A stretch of 64,000 nucleotides of DNA from Pelagomonas calceolata (GCA_918797485.1 CAKKNE010000005.1:620001-684000); one strand, 5' to 3'. Positions 43,564 through 54,084 are shown, counted from the stretch's first letter. The notes: a model not told the origin generated them from the letters alone. Made by a program: numbers and translations.

Positions 43564-46458
43564 ATGCTCTTCGGCGCTCATCTGGTGGAGGACCCGGACC
43601 CCGAGGCGACGCGGTTCGGGCTGAAGAGGGACGTGCCCCACTCGCCGGCGCCGACGCCCTTCACGCAGTTCCTGCGGTCGTCGCGATTTGTGAATGCGCC
43701 GGCGCCGGCGCCCGCCGGGCAGCTCTTCCCCGTGGTCCAGATGCCGCGGGTCACGGACACGTCCAATTTAGAATTCTCGCTGGACAAAACGCTCGAGGGC
43801 ATCTACGCCCGAGAAAGGCAGGAGCAATTGCAGCTGAAAACGCTCCAGACGAAGCTCAAGCTGACCGACGAACAGGCCGCCGAGATGGACCTGCTAGGAG
43901 CCGTCCGCAAAGAATTAGCGAGACAAAGGGCGGAGAACGGCGAGCCCGACGAGTTACCAAATCCCATCGTCGAGAAGCTCCAGAAGACGCTGCGAGAATT
44001 GCCACCTTTACCGGACAAAAGGAAGAAGAAGAAGCGGCCGCCCCTTCCTCGTCGAAGGAGGAAGCCTCCTCAGATGTCTGAAGTGGAAATGTTAAGGAGA
44101 GAAATGGCCAAGTCGAGGGCGAAGGCTCAGGTCTTGGAGAAGGAGATGTGTCTGTCGGCCTCGAAGGCCATGGGGGTCACAGGGCCTAGAGTGTTCCAAT
44201 CCGGCAGATTCAGTCATGCGGAGGCCTACGTCCAGGCCGCGGGCTTCGACACGCTCGTCAAGACCGTCACAAGGTTACTCAACGCTCAGTTAGGTGCTGG
44301 TTGGACGAAGTGGCGGGATTTCATCAAGTACGACCGCTGGGAGGAGGCCCAGCGCAAGTTCATGATGAAGCATGCTGCTGCCGAAGTGTGGAATGGGATT
44401 CAAGAAACATTCAACAGGTTGATCGGCATGCGCTGGGACCGGTGGACGACCGTCGTCCATCAGCAGCGATTGGAGGAGAATCGGGTCGTGGCGGACCGGA
44501 ACGCTACGACGGTCGGTAGGTATGTGCGCGGGCACATGGCTCGCTTGTATGTGGTTAAACTGGTCGCGGCGCGCTTGGCTTTGCGACGGTACAATGCCGC
44601 TTGTGTTATCCAAACGGAGGAGCGCCGGCTCCAGGCTACTGAAAGAGTGGAACGACTACGAGTTAAACGAGAACGTTATGTGGCGGCGACGATGATCCAG
44701 TCTATTGCCAGGCGTATGTTCGGGAAGCGCCGGTTCGCTTATGAGAAAGAGCTCGCTAGGCACGTCGCGTCTGCCGTCTTGGTCCAGAACTCGTGGCGCC
44801 GGAACAAGTCTTTAAGGTTAGTGCGACGGGTCCTGCGCTTCAACCGACGAGAGAAAGCCGCTTGCATGATCCAGTGCCGCCAGCGCCAGCGCACAGCTAA
44901 AAAACGCCACGACGCGTTGAAGCTCGCGAAGGACCGGAGGGACGCTTCCACTAAGATCCAATCGCTCGCGCGGGCGGTCTTCGCGCGCGTGTTGGCGGAC
45001 GAATTGTACGAAGCACGGGAAAAATACGAAAACGACCGCTACGACGCCGCGACGTATCTACAGGGCGCCTGGCGCGCGCGGGAAGCGCGCGTGCTCTTCG
45101 GTTCTAAATTAAGGAAGCTCATGGAGCGGCGGCGGCTCGAGGCGCGGTCCCAAGCGTGCATCGCGAAGTGGCACCGGGGGTGGATGGGTCGCTTACTGCG
45201 TGGAAATCAAAACTTCGTCTGCGCGACGACTCACCGATTGATGCACACAGGCCGCACGCGCTTCGCCGACGAAAAGAAGAAGCGCCTGAAGAGCATGTGC
45301 GCCGAGGCGAAGAAGGTCGAGGAGCTCTGGGACGACCAGGGCGCGGCCTTCTACTACTATGACACCGTCAGGAACCAGTCGTTCCATGAACCTCCAAAAA
45401 CTGGCTATAAGCGGAGAGATGAACTGTTAGTCCTAGCGACCGGCGAAGCCGTCGAGGACCCGGACCACGTGTTGAACGATCAACAACAAGCGGCGAACGC
45501 CGCCGCCGACGCCGCGAAGTTGTTGTTTGGCTTGTATTCCGAGAAGGCTTCGAAACCGATGGAGGAGCTCCAGGGCTTCCTCCAGGAGCGGTTAGCTTTA
45601 GGAGGGGCCGCTTCGGATGTGAGGATGGTGCAGGATGAGAGGTTTAATGAAACTTGCTCTACCCTAGAAACGTTGTCGAACGAACTATATTATGCTGGCA
45701 GGTTAGGCAGACCGGGCGCGAAGCCTCCTGTGAGGGTGGAACAGGAAGCTCTCCAACAGGAGCTTGAGAAGCGAGTCCAGGAGGCGCTGTTGCAACAGCA
45801 GTCGTCGATCTACTCGTCAACGGGCTTGGCCGAAGGTTCGACCACCACGGGCACCCTCCACCGCAAGTCCCAGATCTCCATGATGGGCTGGCAGGAGCTC
45901 TACGACGACCAGGGGAACAAGTACTGGTACGACGAGGCTACGGGCGCCAGTCAATATGAAAACCCTTATGAAGGCATGGAAAGACCTTCCCAGATGACGC
46001 AGCAATCGCCGCCCTCGAAGTTCGAACGGCCCCAGACCTCTTACTCTGAAAGGGCCGCTGGTCTGTCCAGGCCAGAAACTAGAGGAACTGAAGCTTCACA
46101 TAATAGCATCATACCTTCGGAGGAGTGGCAGCAGGCCCAAGATCATGAAGGCAACTTCTACTGGTACAATACGCGGACGAACCAGTCGCAGTACGAGGAC
46201 CCCTATGATGGGTCACGACCTGATACGGCTGGCTACCAGCTAGGCTCGCCGACGGGCGCGACGTACGATACGAACCAGGGCACCTACGACAACACCTACG
46301 ACGGGTCGAATTATGATCAAAGCGCGCCGGTCTACGCCCTCGAAGGCGCGGCGCAGTCGCCCTGGTCGAAGCACCAGGACGAGCAGGGCTATGATTATTG
46401 GTACAACGCCGAGACGCACGATAGCACGTACGACGATCCTCATGCTTTGCAGGGGTAA
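43564..46458 (+). CDS. IQ-motif and WW-domain scaffold protein
   Basis: A 964-aa single-exon protein. I start at ATG 43564, ten bases after GGGGCAGCCCC; an in-frame ATG at 43408 would add 52 low-complexity residues. Residues 1-200: coiled coil and a Lys/Arg/Pro patch (DKRKKKKRPPLPRRRRKPP). About 330-560: at least six IQ motifs (AATMIQSIARRMFGKRRF; ASTKIQSLARAVFARVL; ACIAKWHRGWMGRLLRG) that should bind calmodulin. Four WW or WW-like domains at about 586, 775, 853 and 932 (WQELYDDQGNKYWYDEATG; WSKHQDEQGYDYWYNAETH). Probably a ciliary or cytoskeletal scaffold that binds Pro-rich ligands (inference). Confidence 0.85.
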   Translation: MLFGAHLVEDPDPEATRFGLKRDVPHSPAPTPFTQFLRSSRFVNAPAPAPAGQLFPVVQMPRVTDTSNLEFSLDKTLEGIYARERQEQLQLKTLQTKLKLTDEQAAEMDLLGAVRKELARQRAENGEPDELPNPIVEKLQKTLRELPPLPDKRKKKKRPPLPRRRRKPPQMSEVEMLRREMAKSRAKAQVLEKEMCLSASKAMGVTGPRVFQSGRFSHAEAYVQAAGFDTLVKTVTRLLNAQLGAGWTKWRDFIKYDRWEEAQRKFMMKHAAAEVWNGIQETFNRLIGMRWDRWTTVVHQQRLEENRVVADRNATTVGRYVRGHMARLYVVKLVAARLALRRYNAACVIQTEERRLQATERVERLRVKRERYVAATMIQSIARRMFGKRRFAYEKELARHVASAVLVQNSWRRNKSLRLVRRVLRFNRREKAACMIQCRQRQRTAKKRHDALKLAKDRRDASTKIQSLARAVFARVLADELYEAREKYENDRYDAATYLQGAWRAREARVLFGSKLRKLMERRRLEARSQACIAKWHRGWMGRLLRGNQNFVCATTHRLMHTGRTRFADEKKKRLKSMCAEAKKVEELWDDQGAAFYYYDTVRNQSFHEPPKTGYKRRDELLVLATGEAVEDPDHVLNDQQQAANAAADAAKLLFGLYSEKASKPMEELQGFLQERLALGGAASDVRMVQDERFNETCSTLETLSNELYYAGRLGRPGAKPPVRVEQEALQQELEKRVQEALLQQQSSIYSSTGLAEGSTTTGTLHRKSQISMMGWQELYDDQGNKYWYDEATGASQYENPYEGMERPSQMTQQSPPSKFERPQTSYSERAAGLSRPETRGTEASHNSIIPSEEWQQAQDHEGNFYWYNTRTNQSQYEDPYDGSRPDTAGYQLGSPTGATYDTNQGTYDNTYDGSNYDQSAPVYALEGAAQSPWSKHQDEQGYDYWYNAETHDSTYDDPHALQG

Positions 46459-47076
46459 GATGTGAGTTTGTGTGTAGTTCTTCTTTTACGGCGATGGCGT
46501 TGGCGGGCTAGCTGTGCGGCTGTTGAAGCGCGGTGCGCGGGGCGGGGTCTCAGGCGAGCTCACGTCGCGCTTGGGCCCGGATCTCGTGCCTAGAGGTCTG
46601 GGACTCTCTGTCTAGCCCAGAGCGGGCGTATCGGATCGTGGCCAAATCGCACTGCGTAGCACTACGTAGCCATCGCTTGCTGTTTTTGACGACCTATTTG
46701 CATGCCTCCCGCGTCCGTAATGCAACTGCGATGTCGTCAGGGTGCCGCACGCCTACCAGACGGTGCGCAGCCGGAAGTACGGTGCGCCGCGATGAGTGTT
46801 GGCTTTGCCCTAGCGTCAGGGATCCTGCATGCTATTGAGCAGTGCCGCGCGCGCTGGATCGTAACCTGCAAGCCAAGCCGCCCTGCCGCAGCCGCAGCAG
46901 CGCTCTCCCCACTGCAGCAATGCGAATTGCATGCTCGGTCATCCAACACTCGTCGGCGCGCGCCCGTCGAACGCGGCGCGTCCGGAGACCTGGCGACGGC
47001 GGCATTGCAGACGCGCCGCACACCGACGCCCTCGTCGGGACGGCGCACTCACCCGTCCTCGTCACCGCAGGCCACG
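46459..47076. other. Intergenic region
   Basis: 618 bases between two plus-strand genes. A long open frame runs from 46702 into the ACP gene, but its sequence before 47077 is low in protein character and is better read as 5' leader. No CTAG motif. Confidence 0.45.
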
Positions 47077-47400
47077 ATGCAGCTCCGGTCAATCCTCGTC
47101 GCCCTCGCGCTCGGCGCCTCGTCGGCGTTCATGCGCCCGGCGTCCGTCTCGCGCGTGACGGCCCGGTTTTCCGTCGAGGACAAGCTCAAGGAGATCGTCG
47201 CCGAGCAGCTCGGCGTCGAGCAGTCGTCGATCACGCCCGAGGCGTCCTTCGCCTCGGACCTCGGCGCGGACTCGCTCGACGTTGTCGAGATGGTCATGAA
47301 GATCGAGGAGGAGTTCAACGTCGAGCTGCCCGACGAGCGCGCCGAGGAGGTCCAGAACCTCAGCGACGCCGTGCGCGTCGTCACGGAGCTGACGGCCTAA
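47077..47400 (+). CDS. Plastid acyl carrier protein
   Basis: A 107-aa type II acyl carrier protein. The N-terminus [21 protein letters not shown] is a signal peptide ending in an ASAF-type motif (SSAF), followed by a short basic transit peptide: the bipartite presequence of complex red-lineage plastids. The mature domain starts near [17 protein letters not shown]. The 4'-phosphopantetheine attachment Ser is in [12 protein letters not shown], and the acidic helix II that docks fatty-acid synthase enzymes follows ([13 protein letters not shown]). It carries growing acyl chains in plastid fatty acid synthesis. Strong evidence for a photosynthetic stramenopile. Confidence 0.95.
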   Translation: MQLRSILVALALGASSAFMRPASVSRVTARFSVEDKLKEIVAEQLGVEQSSITPEASFASDLGADSLDVVEMVMKIEEEFNVELPDERAEEVQNLSDAVRVVTELTA

Positions 47401-47914
47401 ACGCGAACGGGGAACAAGTCCCTCTTCGCCGTCGTCGCTGCGCGCTGGACGGGGTGCGCGGCCTGTAACAGTTTCGAGTTTAGTTCTTGTCCGGGCCGCG
47501 TCGCGTGGCTTTGCGCCGTCGTCGCGACTGTGCCTGCGGCTACGCCTGCTCGACTTATTGTGCGGGCAGTGTGGTAGAGGAGGAGAGCACATTACCGCAC
47601 GTGCAGATTGCTTCTCTCAGGCTTCGCCCTCTAGTGTCTTCCTGAAGTACAGGCCGCTAGCTCCGGCGTGCGCGCGGCTGTGAGCTTGAGCTGGGCCACG
47701 GCTGCACTTCTTTGCACCGTAAGACGTGTTGCAGAGCATCGACTCACAGATCATCGGTTTTGGGCAATCGATGCGATTATCTGATCGCGTTTTCACAAAG
47801 TGCTCTCCACAAGCAGCCAGGAGAGCAACTGCATCAAATTGCTGCAACCAACTGCTCCACTGACAGCGTAATCTTGCGGCCGCTGGACAAACAACCGCTG
47901 CTGCAACAGCAGCA
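47401..47914. other. Intergenic region with CTAG motif
   Basis: 514 bases between ACP and the Nudix gene, both plus. It contains a lengthened CTAG motif at 47631. Confidence 0.45.
47631..47660 (+). promoter_or_regulatory. CTAG-motif copy, lengthened
   Basis: Begins CTAGTGTCTTCCTGAAG and ends TACAGGCCGCTAG; an eight-base insertion relative to consensus. 254 bases upstream of the Nudix start. Confidence 0.5.
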
Positions 47915-48841
47915 ATGCGCCGCGCCCTAGCCGTCTGCTGCGCGTCATCTGCAGCCGCGCTCGACACGGTCTCGAGCCGCCTCCTGCGAAGAGTGAAACG
48001 CGTAGATGCTGGAGGCGACGCGTACCGGTCGGCGCGCGACTTTGTGCTGAACGGCGAGGCACTGGGGAAGGTCTTGCCGCAGGCCGCCGATGCATTAAAG
48101 CCGTTCTTCGCAGTAACAGACGACGCCGTCGCGCTGGACGCCGCGGACCCGACTGCTGTTCTCAAGGACGCCTTCGACGCATTAAGAGCGCAGGACGCAA
48201 TACCGATGCTGCGCGGCTGGAGAGACGAGCCCTTCGCGATACGGCCATCCTTTGCCGCCCCTGCGAGAGCCGTGGTCGAGCGCGCGGCCGCGCCGCTCCT
48301 GGGCGCGCCGGCGTACGGCGTCTTCTGCACGGCTTACGTGCAAGACGACAGCGGCGCGCCGGCCGAGGTCTGGCTCGGCCGCCGGTCGAAGAGCAAGCCA
48401 ACGTGGCCGGGCCTGCTCGATAGCGTGGCAGCCGGAGGTCTGGCTGCCGGCGAGCTACCGCGCGACGCCATGGCTGCGGAGTGCCAGGAGGAGGCCGGCG
48501 TGGCTGAAGACATGCTACGGGGGCTCAAGCCCGTCGGCGCCGTGTCGTACACGGGCTTCCACCAGGACCGGGACTGGGCCGTCAAGCCCGACACGCTATT
48601 TTGTTTTGACTTGGCCGTACCTCACGACTGGGCTCCTACCCCGGTGGACGGCGAGGTCGAAAGCTTCGAGCGGGTATCGATCACAGAGTTGATCGACCGC
48701 TTGGTCCAGGACGACGACGCCTGGAAGCCGAACGTGGGCTTGGTGCTCACCGACTTCCTCGTGCGCCACGGCCGCGTCCCCGCGGACGATGCCGAATACC
48801 TCGACCTCATCCGGGCGCTGCGGAACGGGGGATGTGCGTGA
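47915..48841 (+). CDS. Nudix hydrolase with DUF4743 N-terminal domain
   Basis: A 308-aa single exon of the type found next to, or fused with, thiamine pyrophosphokinase in fungi (Tnr3) and in plant NUDT20/24. Residues 1-120 match the DUF4743-like leader domain (PFAIRPSF segment). The Nudix box is GGLAAGELPRDAMAAECQEEAGV (split: GGLAAGELPRDAM and AAECQEEAGV); the usual Arg of REUxEE is Ala, while the metal-binding Glu residues are kept. Homologues remove phosphate from damaged thiamine diphosphate. Convergent with the RND gene, 60 bases away. Confidence 0.82.
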   Translation: MRRALAVCCASSAAALDTVSSRLLRRVKRVDAGGDAYRSARDFVLNGEALGKVLPQAADALKPFFAVTDDAVALDAADPTAVLKDAFDALRAQDAIPMLRGWRDEPFAIRPSFAAPARAVVERAAAPLLGAPAYGVFCTAYVQDDSGAPAEVWLGRRSKSKPTWPGLLDSVAAGGLAAGELPRDAMAAECQEEAGVAEDMLRGLKPVGAVSYTGFHQDRDWAVKPDTLFCFDLAVPHDWAPTPVDGEVESFERVSITELIDRLVQDDDAWKPNVGLVLTDFLVRHGRVPADDAEYLDLIRALRNGGCA

Positions 48842-48901
48842 CGTTTTAATTATCAGCAAGTTTTCTTAGGACACACGACGACGGGGGAGGAGGGAGGGGG
48901 G

Positions 48902-51356
48902 TCACGGCGACGGCGGCGTAGCCGCCTCCGTGTCGTCGTCTTCCAGGGGAGACGGGGGCGCCGCTTTGACGGGAAGAGGCGCGGCGGCGACGCGGCCGCC
49001 GTGGTGGCGCTTTTGACCCGGCAGCGAGAAGCCGCACCAGTCGCCCGACGGCCCCGCCGCCGCGAGGAGCGGCATCACAAAACCGAAGGAGAAGACCAGC
49101 GAGCAGAAGATCGTCGTGAAGATGAGCAATCCGAGCTTGTAGAAGAAGGTGAGCTGGCAGGGCAGCATGAGTGCCGCCGCGCCCAGCGTCGTGGCCGCGC
49201 CGCCGACGACCGTGCCGCCCATCTTCGACACGGCGTAGCTGAAGCGGTCCATCCGCGACGAGTGCCCGGACTTGTCCGCCTCGACGTACATGTGGCACAA
49301 ATGGATCGCGTAGTCCACGCTAAAACCGATGACCATCACCCCGGCCAATGCTTCGATGACCCCCAAGTCCCACCCATAGACACTTTCCGCCGCCCCGAGC
49401 ACCGACGCGACCACTAAAGCAATGCCGACGATGGCATATAGCGACACAAGTAGATTCTGCGTCGCTAATACTAACACGCCAAATGCAATCGGAAAACAGA
49501 TCTCGAAGCCCTCGAATAACGCTTCTCGTAACGCTTCGATCGTGTCGCACCACATGAACTGGAGGCCGCCGTCATACGTCAGGTGGCCCAAGCCTTTGAT
49601 GGTGTCTCTCTGGCCTTCCACGAAATCTAATACGGTGTTGATCACTTCTCTCCTCAGGTCAATACCGCCATTCACCTTCATGGTCAACGACGTCGGTACC
49701 GTCACAAACCGTAATTGACCGTCCACAAAACCGATGAGGTCCTGCCAGGTCCGTCCGTCGGGATCGCGGCCGAGCATCATGCCCGGGTAGGTCGTCTCCC
49801 TGAAGATAACCAGGTCTTCATAGAAGTCACTGGCGGTCATGTTTATCAGTGAAGAACCCTTCCACGCCGCGAACTCCTCGTAGAAACAAGTCGTCGATTC
49901 GGGCACGTGGAGCAGCCCCATGCCGCACTCGCGTTCATCACACGGCGCCGCTCGGACCGCATCACAAAAGCCTTGCAGCTCATCACGGAACGCGAACATA
50001 TCAAAACCACCGCTCCAGCGCGCCTCACCTCTTTTGTAGTCCGGCGCGTACTCGTCGTAGTTCTCCCTCCGCAATCCTGATACGCCGAAGGTGTAGGCGA
50101 CCTCCGTGTACTCGGACGACGCCCCCACTTCATAATCGCGGGCCATACTATTAGCGAAGCCCGTGAACATGTGCTGCCGGGGAAAGAACTCCTCCTCGCC
50201 GCGCGGCATCTAGAATTTGAGATGTGGCCGCGGCCGCGAACTTGGCACTTCCGGTGTGCACCCGGATCCACAAGGCGACAAAACAAATGGTAATGGCCAT
50301 CCAGAGCGAGTCCATCTCCTGCAATCGCAACCACTCCAACCGTTGTAACAGGTACGAGAAGGCCTTGAACTCGAGGCCGTCGCGGACCCACGGTTCCAGG
50401 TACGCGGACCGGACGATACTGCCGGATACGCCAAAGTGCGTCATGAGCTTCTTTTCCACTTTCTCCACATAATTCTGGTAGGCGTCGTACTGCTCGGCCG
50501 TGCGGTCCGTGGTGGAGGCGAAGTTTTCCAGGGGCGCCCCGACGTAAAGTAAAGACCGCGTCTTCGGCGAGAGGCCCGTTTCGATCGCGCCTTTCGCCAT
50601 GAACATGCCGTGTGCGAGGCGGCCCGCCGTCGACGCGTTCGCCGCGGCGACCATGTGAAGCCACGTCTGCGCCACGGCCGCCTCGTCCAACAAATGACAC
50701 GAAGCGTTGCCCCGCGCCAGTCGCTGGAGGTGGTCCGCGCCGTAGAAGGCCGTCAGTGCGGACGCCGCCGGCGCCGCGCACGCGCCCTCATCCATCACGC
50801 AGACCCTTTGGTACGACGGCTCGCCGTAGAAGCGGGCCTCTATGTGACAAATCTTCTGCAGGTTCGGGGCCGTGAAGACGTGGGGCGCCGACTCGTACTC
50901 GACCCAAGTCGGCAAGTGCTCATCCGTGCGCGGCTCCACCGCGTCGTGGGCCGCGAGCGGGTCGACGGCCGCGACGGCCGCGCGCCGCATGTCGTGGTTC
51001 CGCGTGCTCCGCTTCGCGTCGATGACCCACTCGTACTGGTAGTTCGGGCTGAGGTCGAGGCAGCCGAGGGCGACGCCCGCGCCCGCTAATAATGAATAGA
51101 GCCCCGCGATGGCGCAACAGGCGAGGACGCGCCGCGCGACGACGAAGCGGAGGAACGCGAGGCAGGCCCGGTCCAGGCGCGAGAGCCCGTTCAGCGTCTC
51201 TGCAGAATGCGGCAGGAACGGGAGCTGGCCGAGCGTGACGCGGCGCGGCGGCGCGGGCGTCGCGTCCTTGTCGTCGGCGCGCCGCCAGAAGAGCGTGCGC
51301 GTGCGCACGGAGAAGGTGAACTTCTTGGTAGGGTCGCGCGGCTTTTCGGCGGCCAT
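48902..51356 (-). CDS. Dispatched/Patched-like RND transporter, internally deleted
   Basis: Two overlapping ORFs of one RND superfamily gene. ORF 1 (from ATG 51356): cytosolic N-terminus, TM1 (VLACCAIAGLYSLLAGAGVAL), the first large extracellular loop and the next helix WMAITICFVALWIRVHTGS to ATSQIL. ORF 2 (50209-48902) resumes at PRGEEEFFPRQHMFTGF, the start of the second extracellular loop, then four or five helices with the RND motif VMVIGFSVDYAIHLCHMY and a Pro-rich tail. The helices normally lying between, with the sterol-sensing-domain core, are absent. The frames differ at the junction (about 50205); a 52-bp GT-AG intron (50257-50206) would join them. Host gene lesion, assembly collapse or spliced variant remain open. 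Confidence 0.7.
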
Positions 51357-51899
51357 GGTGCCCTGTGTGTGCTGTACGGCCGTCCGCGGCGCGCGAGGTG
51401 CCCTGTGGTGGGAGCTCAGCCTGGGTGTGTGCTGTACGGCCCGTCGGCGGCGCGCGAGGCTGCCCCGGCGGCGTGCGCTGGGTCGCTTGCGTCTCCGGAC
51501 GCCCTTTAGCGTCGTTCGTCGCTTATCCGGGCGGCACCCGGGCAGCGGGCACGGTTTTGGCAAGGAGGCTCATGAGACTGTGTCGTGGGAAAAAGGCCGC
51601 GCGGCGCCCGGCCGTCTCAAGTCGTAGTAGCACTCTTCCCACCGCTCACATCGCTATACTGCAGCAGTGGACAGCACGGTTGAGTCTAGTGTCTATCATC
51701 TAGCTTTTCATCAGCTGCCCAAAAGCGGGGATCGATGCAAAGCGCGGCTATAAAGCAGGGCATTCTGTGATACGTATCGTCTATCCCGCCGCACAAAGGC
51801 AGCGGACCGAGTGCACGTCGCATTGGTCGCTGCCCAACCGAAATAGCACGAATACACTGCCTGCTCTCCAAAAACAGCACCAAAAACAGCAAAATAATC
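51357..51899. promoter_or_regulatory. Divergent promoter region with tandem repeat and CTAG motif
   Basis: 543 bases between the RND gene (minus) and the helicase gene (plus). An imperfect direct repeat of period 60 (GTGTGTGCTGTACGGC at 51365 and 51425, followed by CGGCGCGCGAGG) lies next to the RND start. A shortened CTAG motif is at 51686. Confidence 0.5.
51686..51703 (+). promoter_or_regulatory. CTAG-motif copy, shortened
   Basis: CTAGTGTCTATCATCTAG, four bases shorter than consensus; 197 bases upstream of the helicase ATG. Confidence 0.5.
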
Positions 51900-54044
51900 A
51901 TGCCCGTCTACCGATGCGGCATCTGCAACGTCTTCAGCTCCTCATTGGAGCAGCACGCGCGGCACCTCAACGGCGCGCGTCACAAGAGGAACGAAGCGAG
52001 CGCTCTTGCCGGCACCGTGCGCGCTGCCTCAAACGGGGACGGCAAAGGAGCGAAACGAGCGCGGCGAGACGCGGCCGCCGTCGCTGCGTGCCTCGCGACG
52101 CTGGACGGAGCCGCGCCAATTGCTGGTCTCCCGCCGCTGCGCGACTGGCTGCTCCGCCGGGACGCGGTCCGTTCTGCGCCGCGGATCCCCCGGCGCTTCG
52201 GCGGCGACGCGCGGCGCTATGCGGACTCGTTCCGGCACGCGATGGCGGCGGAGGCCTTCGACATCATCGACCGGAGCCTGGGCGCGGGCGGCGAGGTCGC
52301 GGACCACGATGTGCTGCGCGTCGATCGACAGCAACGGCTCGTGGTGATCCTGCACCGCGAGCATATCTACCAGGACGCGTTCGTGCGATTCCTTTGCGGC
52401 GAGAGCGCGGTCGCGTTGCTGCTCGACGAGTCGAAGCCAGGGGAGCGCGCTTTTAGATGTAGGGAGGGCACGGACGACGCGTTCTTCGAGGAGATGGGGC
52501 GGCGGCGCACGGTCCGCGTCGAGTACCTGGAGTCCGTCGTCTCGCTCATCCGCGCGGACGACGCACTGCGGCGCGCGTTCCGGCGCGAGCCGCCGCCCGT
52601 CGCGCTCGCGCTGTGCCGGGACGGCGGCCGGGCGGCGCCGGAGAAACGCGACGACAGTGATCCGTGGCGCGCGGCCACGGACGCATCTGGAAGGCCGTAT
52701 TTCTACCACGCGGCGACTCGCGAAACGCGATGGACGCGGCCCACCGAGACGACAGCGGACTGGATCTCCGACGCGGTCCTGTCGGCCGTGGGCGACGTCC
52801 GGGCGCCGGCGCCGCGGCAGGCCCTCGACACGACGATCTCGCTCATCCACGGCCCGCCGGGCACGGGAAAGACGAAAGAGCTGGCCGCTTTGCTGCTGGC
52901 GTCGAAGGGCCGCGTTCTCGCCTGCGCGCCGTCGAATCGGGCCGTGATCGAACTTTTAGACAGGTTTCGGGCGCTGGGCCGGCGGCGCGCGGTGCTCGTG
53001 GGCGTCGGGAGCCAGGTCGAGACCCATGTGACCTACGCGTCATGTCGGAGTCCAGGCAGTAGGGACGCCGCGAGGTTCAGTGAGATACTGTTCTGTACCC
53101 TGGCGACCGCGGGTAGGCCGGACCTGCGCGCGATCATCGGCGCACGGGAACTGCTGGTCGTCGACGAGGCAGGGCAAGCTCTCGAGCCCGAAATCCTGTC
53201 AGCCGCCGAAGCGGCGCAGGCCCGGCGCTGCGTCCTCTGCGGAGATCCGATGCAGCTGCCGCCGACGGTCCTCTCGGCGGCCGGCGTCGAGGCTGGGCTT
53301 GCGTCGTCGCCGATGGAGCGCCTGCTCGAGGTCCGCGACGCGAGCGTCGTCGCGCTGCGGTTCCTCGACGAGCAGCGGCGGATGCACCCCGCCATCAGCG
53401 CGTTTCCGAACGCGACTTACTACGGTGGGCGCGTGCGCGACGCGCCGACACTACTAACGAGGCCGCGCCCCGACTGGCTGCCCTACTCGATCACGAAAAA
53501 CGCGTCGCCCCTCAAAAGTCGGACGGTCGTCGACGTTGCTCACGGAGAAGCACGGCACGACGGCCCGTCTCTACGCAACGAATCGGAGGTCGACGCTATC
53601 GATAGGATATTATCAACGCTGTTCCAGCGGCTGCCGCAGCGCGCTTCTGTGGACGTCGCCGTCATCTCCTTTTACAAGGCCCAAATCCAATCTCTGGAGC
53701 GCGCCCTGGCACCGATAAAGCAGCGCCTCGGCGCAGGCGCAGGACAGAGCCTGCGTATCGGCACCGTCGACGCCTTCCAGGGCTCCGAGGCCGACGTGGT
53801 TATAATCTCCGCGGTGCGCGCCGGGACGTGCGCAGACGTGGGATTCGTGGCCGACGAGCGGCGATTGAACGTGGCCCTCACGAGGGCGCGGCACGTCTTA
53901 TTCTTTGTCTGCCACGCGGAGACGCTCCGGGCGGCGACGCACCGCTCGACGGCCGGCGCGCTCGTCGCGACGGACCACGTCCGCGCGCTGATGGCGGACG
54001 CGGACGCGCGGGGCGACGTCGTTGATAGTGCGCTGTTGTTGTGA
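51900..54044 (+). CDS. UPF1-like SF1 helicase with zinc finger and WW domain
   Basis: A 714-aa single exon. U1-type C2H2 zinc finger at 6-28 (YRCGICNVFSSSLEQHARHL then NGARH). A WW domain at about 259-285 (DPWRAATDASGRPYFYHAAT). Superfamily 1B helicase core: Walker A HGPPGTGKTKE (about 317), CAPSNRAV (motif Ia), VVDEAGQALEPE (motif II, about 421), CGDPMQLPPTV (motif III), DEQRRMHP (motif IV region), RIGTVDAFQGSEADVVI (motif V) and ERRLNVALTRARH (motif VI). Close to the UPF1/SMUBP2/DNA2-like group that unwinds RNA or DNA 5' to 3'. The WW domain directly before the helicase core is unusual and suggests recruitment to Pro-rich RNA-processing factors. Confidence 0.88.
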   Translation: MPVYRCGICNVFSSSLEQHARHLNGARHKRNEASALAGTVRAASNGDGKGAKRARRDAAAVAACLATLDGAAPIAGLPPLRDWLLRRDAVRSAPRIPRRFGGDARRYADSFRHAMAAEAFDIIDRSLGAGGEVADHDVLRVDRQQRLVVILHREHIYQDAFVRFLCGESAVALLLDESKPGERAFRCREGTDDAFFEEMGRRRTVRVEYLESVVSLIRADDALRRAFRREPPPVALALCRDGGRAAPEKRDDSDPWRAATDASGRPYFYHAATRETRWTRPTETTADWISDAVLSAVGDVRAPAPRQALDTTISLIHGPPGTGKTKELAALLLASKGRVLACAPSNRAVIELLDRFRALGRRRAVLVGVGSQVETHVTYASCRSPGSRDAARFSEILFCTLATAGRPDLRAIIGARELLVVDEAGQALEPEILSAAEAAQARRCVLCGDPMQLPPTVLSAAGVEAGLASSPMERLLEVRDASVVALRFLDEQRRMHPAISAFPNATYYGGRVRDAPTLLTRPRPDWLPYSITKNASPLKSRTVVDVAHGEARHDGPSLRNESEVDAIDRILSTLFQRLPQRASVDVAVISFYKAQIQSLERALAPIKQRLGAGAGQSLRIGTVDAFQGSEADVVIISAVRAGTCADVGFVADERRLNVALTRARHVLFFVCHAETLRAATHRSTAGALVATDHVRALMADADARGDVVDSALLL

Positions 54045-54084
54045 TAAGGCTAATTTAATTTCAACTTGTAAACAACACACACAT

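Noticed and set aside
46702-47076. 125-residue N-terminal extension of the acyl carrier protein
   Set aside because: It would bury the signal peptide and ASAF motif; its sequence looks like untranslated leader.
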